Shown here one piece after another: positions 41,302 to 51,098 of a DNA stretch of 64,000 nt. The position numbers and the translations under genes were made by a program. The stretch is from UBA6912 sp041611095. Its GTDB lineage: Bacteria; Actinomycetota; Acidimicrobiia; Spongiisociales; UBA5794. The notes below the pieces were generated by a model. It ran no database searches. It saw nothing but the letters and a program-made list of their open reading frames with translations, and had not been told where the DNA came from. The DNA lies in NCBI GenBank assembly GCA_041611095.1, contig JBFINP010000001.1, positions 62,001 to 126,000 on the forward strand, given 5' to 3'. Position 1 is the first letter of the stretch, and the number at the start of each line of letters is the position of its first letter.

Positions 41302-42249
41302 ATGGGGTTTCTGATCTTTGCGGATGCCACCGGAGACGGCCTCGCCGGCTCTGCGCTCGAGCTGCTGACGAAAGCCCGTGACCTCGGCGATGTCTCCGTC
41401 TTCCTGGTGGGCCCGGCGACGGTCGACCGCGCGGCGCTCGGCGAGCACGGAGCAGCCGCCATCCACCACCTCGCCACCGACGAAGGGCTTCCGTCTGCTC
41501 AGGCCACGGCGGCCATCGCGGCTCTGGTGGTCGAGCAGCAGCCCGAGGCGGTGCTGTTCGGCATGGGCTATCTCGACCGCGACGTTGCGGGGAGGCTCAG
41601 CGCTCGCCTCGATGCCCCCGTGTTGTCGAACGCGGTGGATATCGCTCGCGACGGCGATGGACTCGTGGTCACCAACGAGATACTGGGTGGCACCCGGCGG
41701 GTGCTCACGAGTGCGAGCAAGGCCCCGGCCGTCGTGGTGACCCGCCCAAAGGCCTTTCCTGCCGAACCCGGTGCAGCGACGACGCCCGCAGTCCACCAGG
41801 TCGACATGCCGGACGTCGGCCATGCCGGCGAGGTGCGCGTCGTCGAGCGCCACGTCGAACAGAGCGAGGGTCCGGATCTCGAAGAAGCCGACGTCATCGT
41901 CTCCGGCGGCCGCGGTCTCGGCGACGCCTCGAAGTTCGAGATGATGGAAGAGCTCGCCGGCCTGCTCAGCGGCGCCGTCGGAGCCACCCGTGCCGTCGTC
42001 GACGCCGGTTGGGTGCCCTACGCCCTCCAGGTGGGGCAGACGGGTAAGACCGTGAAGCCGTCCGTCTACATCGCGTGCGGGATCTCCGGGGCCATGCAGC
42101 ACGTGGTCGGGATGAAGGACTCCTCGACCATCATCGCCATCAACAAGGACCCGGATGCGCCGATCTTCGCCCTTTCCGACCTCGGCGTCGTGGGCGACGT
42201 CAACAAGGTCGTGCCGGCGCTGATCGAGGCTTTGCGCTCCCGAGCGTGA
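41302..42249 (+). CDS. etfA: Electron transfer flavoprotein alpha subunit
   Basis: FAD-binding half of ETF, 315 residues. The C-terminal FAD domain shows SGGRGLGDASKFEMMEELA, VGQTGKTVKPSVYIACGISG and INKDPDAPIF. It lies one base after etfB, so the two are translated together. A nine-base-pair hairpin follows. Confidence 0.95.
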   Translation: MGFLIFADATGDGLAGSALELLTKARDLGDVSVFLVGPATVDRAALGEHGAAAIHHLATDEGLPSAQATAAIAALVVEQQPEAVLFGMGYLDRDVAGRLSARLDAPVLSNAVDIARDGDGLVVTNEILGGTRRVLTSASKAPAVVVTRPKAFPAEPGAATTPAVHQVDMPDVGHAGEVRVVERHVEQSEGPDLEEADVIVSGGRGLGDASKFEMMEELAGLLSGAVGATRAVVDAGWVPYALQVGQTGKTVKPSVYIACGISGAMQHVVGMKDSSTIIAINKDPDAPIFALSDLGVVGDVNKVVPALIEALRSRA

Positions 42250-42265
42250 GACCAACGAGCGAACC

Positions 42266-42289
42266 GCTGCGCCCACCGTCGGGCGCAGC
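42266..42289. terminator. Hairpin between convergent etfA and a small membrane protein gene
   Basis: gctgcgccc, loop accgtc, gggcgcagc: nine perfect base pairs, 17 bases after the etfA stop and six before the stop of the opposing gene. No T run follows, as at the other GC-rich hairpins of this window. Confidence 0.65.
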
Positions 42290-42294
42290 ACCGC

Positions 42295-42519
42295 TCATCT
42301 GCGTCTGAGCTGGTAGAAGATCGCCGTGCCCGCCAGGACCGCCGCCGATGCGACGCCGACGGCGAGAAGCAGAACGGCGATGAAGAGGTCCTGGCTCGGC
42401 CGCGACCATTCCCAGAACCCGAGCTTGTAGGCAAGCGGGAAACCTCCGTAGATGACGGCTACCAGCGCCGTCAGGCCGGAGAGCATCACGTGCAGCCAGA
42501 ACGACGAGCTACCACGCAT
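42295..42519 (-). CDS. Small two-helix membrane protein
   Basis: 74 residues with hydrophobic segments near 8-30 and 44-66, and a basic C-terminus (YQLRRR). ATG 42519 follows GGGGAGGAAAAG, a strong ribosome site. No family recognised. Confidence 0.65.
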   Translation of the reverse strand: MRGSSSFWLHVMLSGLTALVAVIYGGFPLAYKLGFWEWSRPSQDLFIAVLLLAVGVASAAVLAGTAIFYQLRRR

Positions 42520-42623
42520 CGCTTTTCCTCCCCATGTGGCCGACCCCGTTCACGTCGGTCTCCCCAGGGCAGATAATGGCACAAACGACCCGACCGGCGC
42601 CACTGAAAACTGGGGCGAGCGAC

Positions 42624-43085
42624 CTAGAGGGATGATGGCGGCTCTCGTCGTCCCTCTGTGTCCTCGCCGGGAAGGCTCTCCGGGCCGAACGAATGCGGCA
42701 GGAGCTCATCGAGCGTGACGACCCGCACCCGCCCGCCGGTGCCCTGCACGACCACGTGGCGAACACCGAACTCGCGCATGAGCTGTCGGCAGTTGCCGCA
42801 TGGATAGCACTCGTCGGCGTCGAGGCAGCCGACGGCGAGGGTGACGATCTCACGCACGCCGGCGGCGGCAGCGGTGGATATCGCGTTGGCCTCGGCGCAG
42901 ATCGTGCTGCCGTATGCAGCGTTCTCGACGTTCACTCCGTCGAAGGCGGCGCCGTCGGGGGCGACGGCGACCGCACCGACCCGGAACCTCGAGTACGGGG
43001 CGTAGGCGCGGTCGGCGACCCGGCGGGCGCGATCGAGCAGCGCACCCGCTTCGCGCTCGCTGGGCGGGTCCATCGAGGCCGTCAT
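42624..43085 (-). CDS. cdd: Cytidine deaminase
   Basis: Zinc enzyme converting (deoxy)cytidine to uridine. 153 residues: SRFRVGAVAVAPDG, zinc/catalytic TICAEANAIS (Cys ligand and Glu), and PCGNCRQLMREF with the other two Cys ligands. The ATG overlaps the ftsY stop (ATGA), an unusual pairing. A second Met at codon 5 is an alternative start. The last 25 residues are longer than usual. Confidence 0.93.
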   Translation of the reverse strand: MTASMDPPSEREAGALLDRARRVADRAYAPYSRFRVGAVAVAPDGAAFDGVNVENAAYGSTICAEANAISTAAAAGVREIVTLAVGCLDADECYPCGNCRQLMREFGVRHVVVQGTGGRVRVVTLDELLPHSFGPESLPGEDTEGRREPPSSL

Positions 43086-44095
43086 ACGCCCAGAAGGGCG
43101 TCGACGAAGGCTTCCGGATCGAACGGGATGAGGTCGTTCATGCTCTCGCCGACGCCGATGAACTTCACGGGAATGTCCAGCTCCTCCTCGACGGCGACCG
43201 TCATCCCACCGCGCGCCGTCCCATCGAGCTTCGTCACGATGATGCCCGTGATACCGACGGCGGCCGCAAAGGTGCGAGCCTGCTCTATGGCGTTCTGACC
43301 CGTGGTGCCGTCGATCACCAGCAAGACCTCGTCGATATCACCGGCCTCGCGTCTCAACACCCTCGCCACCTTGGCGAGCTCGTCCATCAGGTTGGCTTTC
43401 GAGTGGAGCCGACCGGCCGTGTCGATGATCACGGCGCCGGCCTTGCGGGCCTTGGCGGCGTGAAACGCATCGTACGCCACGGCGGCCGGGTCCGCTCCCT
43501 GCTGGCCCCCGACGATGTCGACACCGACTCGTTCTGCCCACAGTTTGAGCTGGTCGCCCGCCGCCGCCCGAAACGTGTCGGCGGCACCGAGCACGACCGA
43601 CGTCCCCCGGGCCTCGAGGTGTGCGGCCAGCTTGGCGATCGACGTCGTCTTGCCCGTCCCGTTCACCCCGACGACGAGGACCACGGCAGGCGACTGCGTG
43701 AGCTCGAGACCACGCGGTCGCCCCGCCAACGCATCGACCAGGTGACGCTCCAGCTCCTCGCGGGCTTCGGCGCCGTCGGCCGGCCCCGTGCCTTTCACCT
43801 CTCCCACGACACGGGCTGCGGTCGCGACGCCGAGGTCCGCCGCCACCAGCGTGTCCTCGAGCTCCTGCCAGAAGTCGCCGTCCAGCTGCGATCGGCCGAG
43901 CAGTGTGGTGAGCCGTCCCGCCAACGCGTGGCGCGTCTTCCCGAGCCGGGTTCGCAGCCCGATCGCCGGCGGCGCCGGCGGCGCCTCGGTACCGAGCTCC
44001 GTCTCCAATGGACCACGGCTGCGGCGCACCACTACGAATCCGACGACGGCCGCGAGCACCACGGCGACGATCAGCAGGATCAGAAGGGGCTCCAC
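43082..44095 (-). CDS. ftsY: SRP receptor FtsY
   Basis: Receptor GTPase bringing ribosome-SRP complexes to the membrane. 337 residues; a true membrane segment near 4-27 anchors it, as in many actinobacteria, with only a short linker. NG domain motifs: GVNGTGKTTSIAKLA, IIDTAGRLHSKANLM, TKLDGTARGG, VKFIGVGESMNDL. GTG 44095 is six bases after GGAGG; TTG 44098 is the alternative. Placed after smc. Confidence 0.95.
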   Translation of the reverse strand: MEPLLILLIVAVVLAAVVGFVVVRRSRGPLETELGTEAPPAPPAIGLRTRLGKTRHALAGRLTTLLGRSQLDGDFWQELEDTLVAADLGVATAARVVGEVKGTGPADGAEAREELERHLVDALAGRPRGLELTQSPAVVLVVGVNGTGKTTSIAKLAAHLEARGTSVVLGAADTFRAAAGDQLKLWAERVGVDIVGGQQGADPAAVAYDAFHAAKARKAGAVIIDTAGRLHSKANLMDELAKVARVLRREAGDIDEVLLVIDGTTGQNAIEQARTFAAAVGITGIIVTKLDGTARGGMTVAVEEELDIPVKFIGVGESMNDLIPFDPEAFVDALLGV

Positions 44096-44163
44096 CAACT
44101 ACCTCCGGAATGTGAAGGCCGCATGGTACAGGGCGCCGTGCGGCGGCAGGCTGGCAACGTGTG

Positions 44164-47100
44164 TCAGACACGGACGCGGTCGAGGCGCTTCGAGATCACC
44201 TTCGACGACTCCCCCGGCTCCATCGTCACGCCGTAGAGGATGTCGGCGGCCTCCATCGTCTGCTGCTGGTGAGTGATGATGACAAGCTGGGCGGACTCGC
44301 GCAGCGTGTCGGCCAGGCGGATGAAGCGGCGGAGGTTGCTGTCGTCGAGTGCGGCCTCGACCTCGTCCAGTACGTAGAACGGGCTGGGGCGAGCGCGGAA
44401 CACCGCAAACAGGAAGGCCAGCGCCGCAAGCGAGCGCTCCCCACCGGAGAGCAACGAGAGCCGGCCAACCTTCTTGCCGAGCGGCTGCGCTTCGATCTCC
44501 ACACCGGTTTCGAGGGGCTTGTCGGGATCGGTCAACGTCAGCTTCCCCCGTCCTCCGGGGAACACGAGGTTGAAGTTCTCCTGGAACAAAGCCGAGATCT
44601 CCTCGAACGCATAGCGGAACAGCGTCGCCATCTCGTCGTCGAGCGCGGCGATCACCTTGTGGAGCTCACGGCGCGACTCGTCGAGATCGGCGAGCTGCCC
44701 TTCGAGGAGTGCCACGTGTTCGGACAACTCGCGATACTCGGCTGCTGCAAGGGGATTGATGGGTCCCATACGACGGAGCTGGGCCTCCGCCGAGGCGAGT
44801 TTTTCACGAGGGTCGACACCCTCCTCGAGGTTTGGTCGGGGTGCGCCGAGGGCGGTTTCCTCGTCGGCGTCGGCGTCCCGACGCAACGCCTCGGCGACCG
44901 ATTCGTCTTTGACCCTGAGCTCGGCGAGCTCGATCGCCAGTGCAGACGAGCGGTCCTTGGCACCGGCGATCCCCTGCTCGAGAGTGCGCTGGGTGTGGTG
45001 GGCGTCGTCGAGTTCGGCATCGGCCGCCCCGGCACGGGTTCGCAGCTCACGTTGCCGCTCTCGGAGCGTCAGGACGTGGCGGCGCACGATCTCCTCGGCC
45101 GTCCGGGCCCGTGCCTCGATACGAGACAGCTGCTCGATACTCTCCGGAGCCACCGGGCTTGCGTCGAGACCCTCGAGGTCGATCGCCGCCCTCTCCAGCC
45201 GCGCCAGCAGCAGCCGCCTGCGCTCGGAGGCACCGGCCACGGCCGCGGCCGCCTCCTCGCGAAGCCGCCGTGCCTCGTCACGGCGCCTTACGACATCGTC
45301 GCGAGCGGCGGCGAGCGCCTCCCACGCGAGTTGTCGTTCCCGCTCCTCACCCTCGAATTCGGCGAGCCGGCGACGAAGGTCCGCCAGGCGGGTATCGCGT
45401 AAGGTGGCCCCTTCGGCGATGGCTCGGGCCCGCTCGTCGAGGCGCACGACCTCGGCCTCGCCCTCGGCGCGTGCACGCCCATTGAGCGCAAGCGTTTCGG
45501 TGTGTCCTGCCAACCTCGCCTCGGCACGCTCGAGCCCGTCGAGGGCGGCCCGTTCCTCGCCTTTGGCCTTCTCGTGCGCACGCCGTGCCGTCACGAGGTG
45601 ACTGGCCGATCTCGCCTGCTCGCGCTCTGCGATCTCCCGGGTCACCCGTGCCGCCTCGAGCGCCGCACGGCCGGCACCGTCCGCGTCGGCGAGGCGCATG
45701 CCGTGGACGGAGACGAGGTCGCCCTCGGGAGTGACCGCTCGCAGGTTGGGGTGACGCTCGACCAGACGCCACGCCGACGCCCACCCCTCGACAACCACCA
45801 CGTCGCCAAGTAGCCGCGTCGCCACTGCGGCGTCTGCCGAAGGACCGAGCCGGTCGATCAACGCGTCCGCCCCCCATCGCGCTGCGACGCCGCGGGCGGG
45901 AGGTTCCACCGGGTTCGCACTCCCGACGACGAAGGTCACGCCCCCGTACCCGTCCGACTTGAGCCCGCTGGTCGCCTCGTGGAGCGCATCGGGACCGAGG
46001 GTCACGAGCGCCTCTGCCCAATGTCCGAGGGCGGCGTCTACGGCGTCCGCTAGGCCTTCTGGGACGTCGAGTTGCGCAACGAGCGGGCCGACGACACCAT
46101 CGCTGGCCTCGGCACGGCGCCGCGCCTCGGGGTCTCCGAATCCCTCCAGGGCATTGGTGATCGCCTCGACCCTCGCCTGAGCCTGGGCCAGCGCGACCTG
46201 GCACTCCCGATCGTTGCGTTCGGCCTCCTGGAGCACCTGTGCGGCCCGCTCTTGTAGATCGGCGGCATGCTCGTACGCCTCCTGGGCCGTCACCGCCGCG
46301 ACATCGGTTTCCTGGATCTGGGCGATGAGCCCCTCGGCCTCCCGCTTCTCCTCGGCGAGCCGGGCGAGGACAACCTCGCGACGACGCTCGAGCCCGTGTC
46401 GCTCCCTCTCGTCACGCTCGGCGGCCGCCTCCAGAGCACGAAGGTCGCCGCGGAGGTTGGCGACGATCCCCTCCGGCGGCAGCTGGACCTGCTCGGCGAG
46501 CGAACGCTCCTCGTCCTCGAGGGCCGTGAGGGCTACCTCTCGACGCTCTGCGAGCGCCTGCGCCTCTGCCACCTCGGCCGAGACCGTGGCAACCTGTGCT
46601 TCGAGGTACGTGCGCTCCGTTTCGAGATCCCGAGAACGTTCGGCGGCGCCGTCGAGCCTGCTCTGGTGCGCCCCGCGGCGCTCGCGAGCGACCATGCCGA
46701 TGCGGTGGAAGCGCTCTGCTGCGGTCTCGAGCCGGGCGGCGGCGGCGGTATCTCGCTCGAGGGCTCGGCCGACTTCGGTCGCTGCGGCGCGGAGCCTCAC
46801 GAGACGACCCGACAGCTCTTCGAGCCGAGCCGTGTCCTCCGCCACGGAGGCATCGAGCTGCGCCTTCTCGGCGCCGGCGATTTCGATGCGCGCTCGGAGC
46901 CTGCGCAGGTCCTCGCCCCCGAGCCACAACCGCAATGCTCTGATCTCGGCCTTGACGGAGTCGTACCGCTCGGCGTCGTTCGCCTGCCGCTTGAGCGGTC
47001 GCAGCCGGCGCCGCTCCTGCTCCAGGATGTCGGTGAGCCGGGCAACGTCGATGGCGGTCTGCTCCAGCCGTCGCACCGAACGATCGCGCCTGCCACGGTG

Positions 47101-47607
47101 CTTCGTGATCCCCGCGGCCTCCTCGATGACGGCGCGGTGCTGGTCCGGCCGCGCGTTGAGTATCTCGCCGATCTGGCCCTGGCCGACGAGCACGTGCTGG
47201 TGCCTCCCCACGCCGCCGTCCGACAGCAGCTCGTGGAGATCGAGCAAGCGGCACGCGGCGCCGTTGATTGCGTACTCGGACGTGCCGTCCCGGTACAGGC
47301 GACGCGTCATCGAGATGTCGTCGAGGTCGAGGGGAAGGAACCGGTCCTGGTTGTCGAACGTGACCGTCACCTCGGCTCGCCCCAGCGCCGGGCGGGTGGC
47401 GGTACCGGCGAAGATGACATCCTCCATCTTGCCGGTCCGCAACGCGCTCGTCGCCTGCGTGCCCATCACCCATGCGATAGCGTCCACGAGGTTGGATTTG
47501 CCCGTTCCATTGGGCCCGACGACGACGTTCACGCCGTCCTCGAACTCGAGGCGGGTGCGATCGGCGAAAGACTTGAAACCGGCGAGCGACAGTGTCTTCA
47601 GGAGCAC
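44164..47607 (-). CDS. smc: Chromosome segregation protein SMC
   Basis: Condensin ATPase, 1147 residues: N-terminal head with Walker A VVVGPNGTGKSNLVDAIAWV (Thr where Ser is common), two long coiled coils, a hinge near 490-620 (SDGVVGPLVAQLDVPEG, SDGYGGVTFVVG), and a C-terminal head with signature LSLLSGGERSLAALAFLF and Walker B FYVLDEVEAALDD. GTG 47607 lies nine bases after TATGCT (47617-47622). The downstream ftsY is 68 bases away. Confidence 0.97.
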   Translation of the reverse strand: MLLKTLSLAGFKSFADRTRLEFEDGVNVVVGPNGTGKSNLVDAIAWVMGTQATSALRTGKMEDVIFAGTATRPALGRAEVTVTFDNQDRFLPLDLDDISMTRRLYRDGTSEYAINGAACRLLDLHELLSDGGVGRHQHVLVGQGQIGEILNARPDQHRAVIEEAAGITKHRGRRDRSVRRLEQTAIDVARLTDILEQERRRLRPLKRQANDAERYDSVKAEIRALRLWLGGEDLRRLRARIEIAGAEKAQLDASVAEDTARLEELSGRLVRLRAAATEVGRALERDTAAAARLETAAERFHRIGMVARERRGAHQSRLDGAAERSRDLETERTYLEAQVATVSAEVAEAQALAERREVALTALEDEERSLAEQVQLPPEGIVANLRGDLRALEAAAERDERERHGLERRREVVLARLAEEKREAEGLIAQIQETDVAAVTAQEAYEHAADLQERAAQVLQEAERNDRECQVALAQAQARVEAITNALEGFGDPEARRRAEASDGVVGPLVAQLDVPEGLADAVDAALGHWAEALVTLGPDALHEATSGLKSDGYGGVTFVVGSANPVEPPARGVAARWGADALIDRLGPSADAAVATRLLGDVVVVEGWASAWRLVERHPNLRAVTPEGDLVSVHGMRLADADGAGRAALEAARVTREIAEREQARSASHLVTARRAHEKAKGEERAALDGLERAEARLAGHTETLALNGRARAEGEAEVVRLDERARAIAEGATLRDTRLADLRRRLAEFEGEERERQLAWEALAAARDDVVRRRDEARRLREEAAAAVAGASERRRLLLARLERAAIDLEGLDASPVAPESIEQLSRIEARARTAEEIVRRHVLTLRERQRELRTRAGAADAELDDAHHTQRTLEQGIAGAKDRSSALAIELAELRVKDESVAEALRRDADADEETALGAPRPNLEEGVDPREKLASAEAQLRRMGPINPLAAAEYRELSEHVALLEGQLADLDESRRELHKVIAALDDEMATLFRYAFEEISALFQENFNLVFPGGRGKLTLTDPDKPLETGVEIEAQPLGKKVGRLSLLSGGERSLAALAFLFAVFRARPSPFYVLDEVEAALDDSNLRRFIRLADTLRESAQLVIITHQQQTMEAADILYGVTMEPGESSKVISKRLDRVRV

Positions 47608-47705
47608 GGTGGGGCGAGCATACCCGGCCCTGAATCACATCCCTGGGATTCCGAGGAGCGTACCGCGCCCAGGTACTCTGTGGGCGTCCGGAGGCAAGGG
47701 AACCG

Positions 47706-49565
47706 ATGAACCGCCTGACCCGCCGCGGGGTGACGGCCGCGGCTGTGTTGCTCACGCTCGTGGCCGCCTCGTGCACGACCGATGAGCCCGGTGCGACGAC
47801 GCCGATCGTGGTCGAAGCACCGACGACATCCACGGCGCCTCCCACGACCGTCGCGACCCCGTCGTCTACGACCTCTGAGGCGCCGACGACTATGGCGGCA
47901 CCCACTGGTCCCACCCATGGTGGCGTCGTGACCGTGGGCGTCGCCGCCGACCTGGTCTTTCCCCATGAGATCGAGGGCACGCTGCTCCCGGCGTCCCTCA
48001 ACCCCCTGTTGGACGGTCCGGGAGCACCGGAGATCGCCCGGCTCGTGGTGCCCGGGGCGTACCGCATCGATGCGACGGGTGAGCTGACACCGTGGCTGGT
48101 CGAGGACATCCCCCGCCCCGGCAACGACGGGGTCGAGATCCGCGAAGACGGAACGGTGGAGGTGACGTACCGTATTCGAAGCGAGGCAGTGTGGGCGGAT
48201 GGGACGTCGATCGCGGCGGCCGATCTGGCTTTCACTCACGCGCTCATCGTGGACCCGGCCCCCGACGTCGTGATCGACTCGGCGCAGCGCGAGATCCACG
48301 ATCTCGTGGAACCAGGGTCGTTGGTGGCCGAGGGCAAGGTGCTGACGCTCACCCTGGCTTCGCCCGACCCCCGTTACGAGCGGTTGTTCGAGTTCGTCGT
48401 TCCCTCTCATGCCGTCGATCCTGTGACCTTCGGCATCGACTGGAACGAGGCGCTGTGGACGTCGGGAGGCCCGTTCCGGTTCGTGTCCTACGAGCCTCCC
48501 GCCGACCCGTCGGCAGAGCCGGGACTGGTGCGACTCGAACGCAACGACGCCTACTGGGAGAGAGATCAGGAAACCGGGGCTGCGCTTCCGTACTTGGACG
48601 GCGTCGACGTGAGGACCTTCACTCCCGGTGCCTTCGGCACCGGCATCGCCACGTGGTTCACCACAGGGTCCGTGGACGCCCTCCTCGGGTCGGTGCTTCC
48701 GCGCCAGGAGCGCGGCCTTCTCGGTGATCCGGCGGCGGGCGGCTTCGAGGTCACGGAGGAATCGGACGCCCTCGTGGAGGTCATGGTGTTCGAGCTCGGG
48801 GATGGCCGGTTCGCCGTGAACCCGGACTCGCTCAATGAGCACCTCGACTACCGGCGCGCCGTGCTTGCCGCCGTCGATCGTTCAGCCGTCGCCGCAGAGA
48901 GCGGCGAACGCCCCGCCACGAGCATCCTGGGAATCGCCCTCGACGCACTCGAGCACGACGCCTGGCGGCAGTACGACGACACTGCGATGGCCACCGAGCA
49001 CCTCGCCGGTCTCGGCGATGAGTTGGGCCGCGATTTCGCCGAGGATCCGCCTCAGGTGGTCTACGTCTCCAGCTCCGGGGAGGAGACCGTCGACATAGGG
49101 CAGGCCGTAGTGGCGAGCTTGCAGGCCGCAGGTTTCGACGCCTCCACCGACTTCGAAGGCGACTTCTTCGGAGTCCAATGGCCGCAGGGACTCACCGACC
49201 TCTATGCGTTCCGGATCTTCGCCGGTACCGGGGGTCTCGGCGGCCTCGTGCAGACCATGTCGGCATTCGACGCCACGCGTGAGGACAGTCCGTTCGCCGT
49301 CCGCTGGGACGGGCTCGAGGACGCCGCCGCTCGATACGGCGACCTCATCGCCCAGGCATCGACCGAGCTCGAACCGGTCGAGCTCGCAGCATTGCTCACC
49401 GAAGCCGAGACCATCCTTGCCGACAACGCAATCGCCTACCCGCTGGCCCGCCGCCAGAACAACCATCGGGTCTACTGGCCGGAGCGTATCCAAGGGATCG
49501 TTCCTCACCGCCACCAGAGCTGGGACACCTGGAACGCGGCGTGGTGGTGGTCGCCGGCCGGCTGA
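47706..49565 (+). CDS. Family 5 (peptide/oligopeptide-type) substrate-binding lipoprotein
   Basis: 619 residues, lipobox LVAASC, Thr/Ala-rich linker (about 25-68), then the SBP_bac_5 fold (YRIRSEAVWADGTSIAAADLAFTH, ERNDAYWERD, DYRRAVLAAVDR, PLARRQNNHRVYW). Such proteins bind oligopeptides, opines, sugars or nickel for ABC importers. No permease or ATPase gene adjoins it; it is a single gene between smc and mutM. A TACTCT -10 candidate and GGAGG precede ATG 47706. Confidence 0.88.
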   Translation: MNRLTRRGVTAAAVLLTLVAASCTTDEPGATTPIVVEAPTTSTAPPTTVATPSSTTSEAPTTMAAPTGPTHGGVVTVGVAADLVFPHEIEGTLLPASLNPLLDGPGAPEIARLVVPGAYRIDATGELTPWLVEDIPRPGNDGVEIREDGTVEVTYRIRSEAVWADGTSIAAADLAFTHALIVDPAPDVVIDSAQREIHDLVEPGSLVAEGKVLTLTLASPDPRYERLFEFVVPSHAVDPVTFGIDWNEALWTSGGPFRFVSYEPPADPSAEPGLVRLERNDAYWERDQETGAALPYLDGVDVRTFTPGAFGTGIATWFTTGSVDALLGSVLPRQERGLLGDPAAGGFEVTEESDALVEVMVFELGDGRFAVNPDSLNEHLDYRRAVLAAVDRSAVAAESGERPATSILGIALDALEHDAWRQYDDTAMATEHLAGLGDELGRDFAEDPPQVVYVSSSGEETVDIGQAVVASLQAAGFDASTDFEGDFFGVQWPQGLTDLYAFRIFAGTGGLGGLVQTMSAFDATREDSPFAVRWDGLEDAAARYGDLIAQASTELEPVELAALLTEAETILADNAIAYPLARRQNNHRVYWPERIQGIVPHRHQSWDTWNAAWWWSPAG

Positions 49566-49570
49566 CCGGG

Positions 49571-50401
49571 TCACCGCTGGCAGCGTGGGCACCAATGGGT
49601 GCCCCGCTGGCGAAGGACGCGGCGGCGTATCTGCGTGGCGCAAACAGGGCACGGCTCGCCCTCTTTGCCGTAGACACGCAACTTCCCTGCGAACTCGCCG
49701 GCTCGACCGTCCGGGAGCAGGTAGGCGAGGTCGTCGAGGGAGGTGCCGCCCCAGCGGAGACCCGAGTCGAGGGTTCGACTGATCGCCCGGCGCAGGCGGT
49801 GCAGGTCGTCGCGGGTGAGGGAGCCACCGGGCCGCATCGGATCGATGGCCGCCCGGTGGAGCGCCTCGTCGGCGTAGATGTTGCCCAGGCCGGCAACGAC
49901 ACCCTGGTCGAGAAGCAGAGCCTTGATCGGGGCTGTCCGCCCGACGAGACGTTGCTCGAGCGAGGCGATCGTGGGCAACTCGGTCAGCGCATCCGGCCCC
50001 AGCTTGCCCACCGGGGAGGCGGCGAGCTCATCAGGCGTGTAGGCCACGACGAACCCGAACGTCCTCGGATCGACGAGACGCATCTCCACCCCGCCGCCGA
50101 CCCGCACGACCACGTTCGTGTGCGGACTCTCGGGCTCACCTGCACGGGCGAGGCTCACCCGTCCCGACATGCCGAGATGGGTCACCCACGTCAGGTCACG
50201 CGACAGCTCGGTGAGAAGGAACTTGCCGTGCCGGCGCAGCTCCCGGATCGTCCGCCCGGTCACCCGTTCGGCGAAGTCCTGCGGCCGTTCCTGGCGTCGC
50301 ACCATGCGTGGACGCCGCACGTCGGCGGCGACGATCCGTTTCCCGACGAGTGCCGGCTCGAGAAACCGCCGCGTGGACTCCACCTCGGGTAGCTCAGGCA
50401 T
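49571..50401 (-). CDS. mutM: Formamidopyrimidine-DNA glycosylase
   Basis: Removes 8-oxoguanine and Fapy bases and nicks the strand. 276 residues: N-terminal PELPEVE (Pro nucleophile, Glu), H2TH region LLDQGVVAGLGNIYADEAL, and a C-terminal zinc finger CPVCATQIRRRVLRQRGTHW then CPRC. Its start overlaps the rnc end by eight bases, the usual rnc-mutM-smc neighbourhood. Confidence 0.96.
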   Translation of the reverse strand: MPELPEVESTRRFLEPALVGKRIVAADVRRPRMVRRQERPQDFAERVTGRTIRELRRHGKFLLTELSRDLTWVTHLGMSGRVSLARAGEPESPHTNVVVRVGGGVEMRLVDPRTFGFVVAYTPDELAASPVGKLGPDALTELPTIASLEQRLVGRTAPIKALLLDQGVVAGLGNIYADEALHRAAIDPMRPGGSLTRDDLHRLRRAISRTLDSGLRWGGTSLDDLAYLLPDGRAGEFAGKLRVYGKEGEPCPVCATQIRRRVLRQRGTHWCPRCQR

Positions 50402-51098
50402 TGGCCTCCAAGGTCTCGGATGCGATGCGTGCCGCCTCCTGCTCGGCGCGCTTCTTCGACGTGCCGTCGCCCTCCCCCAGCAGCTCGCCGGCGGCAAAGA
50501 CCCTTGCGGTGAACAGCTTGGCGTGCTCCGGCCCCGCCTCGTCGGTTTCGTAGCGGGGGCGTAGTCCTCGCCGCGCCAGCGTCTCTTGGAGCCTCGTCTT
50601 GTAATCACGCTGGCCGGGCGCCTCGGCTCGCTCGTCGATCGTCTCCCGCCAGTGGCTGATCACGAGCTGCTCGGCGAACTCGAACCCCATCTCTCGGAAC
50701 ACGGCTCCGAGGAGCGCCTCGACGACGTCGCTGAGGAGCGAGTCCTTCTCTCGCCCACCCGTCATCTCTTCGCCTCGCCCCAGCAGGAGCGCCGGACCGA
50801 TGTCGAGGCTGCGTCCCAGCCGGGCGAGCGTCTTCTCGTTCACCACCGCCGCCCGGACCTTTGCCATCTCGCCCTCCGCCAGATCAGGGCGGTTCTCGAA
50901 GAGGTAGCGCGTCACCGCCAGCTGGATGACGGCATCGCCCAGGAACTCGAGCCGCTCGTACGAGCTCTCGATCTGCTGCTCGCCGGCATACGAGCGATGG
51001 GTGAGCGCCTCGAGCAACAGATCGCGGTCGCTGAAGTGGTGGCCGAGTAGCGTCTCCATGCGTTTGATCGCGGCATGGTCAGGGGTCCCGTCAGGCAT
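50394..51098 (-). CDS. rnc: Ribonuclease III
   Basis: Double-strand RNase for rRNA and mRNA processing. 234 residues: catalytic signature YERLEFLGDAVIQLAVTRYL, second acidic cluster DSLLSDVVEALLGAVF, then a dsRNA-binding domain (DYKTRLQETLARRG and KKRAEQEAARIASE). It overlaps plsX and mutM by eight bases each. Confidence 0.97.
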   Translation of the reverse strand: MPDGTPDHAAIKRMETLLGHHFSDRDLLLEALTHRSYAGEQQIESSYERLEFLGDAVIQLAVTRYLFENRPDLAEGEMAKVRAAVVNEKTLARLGRSLDIGPALLLGRGEEMTGGREKDSLLSDVVEALLGAVFREMGFEFAEQLVISHWRETIDERAEAPGQRDYKTRLQETLARRGLRPRYETDEAGPEHAKLFTARVFAAGELLGEGDGTSKKRAEQEAARIASETLEANA

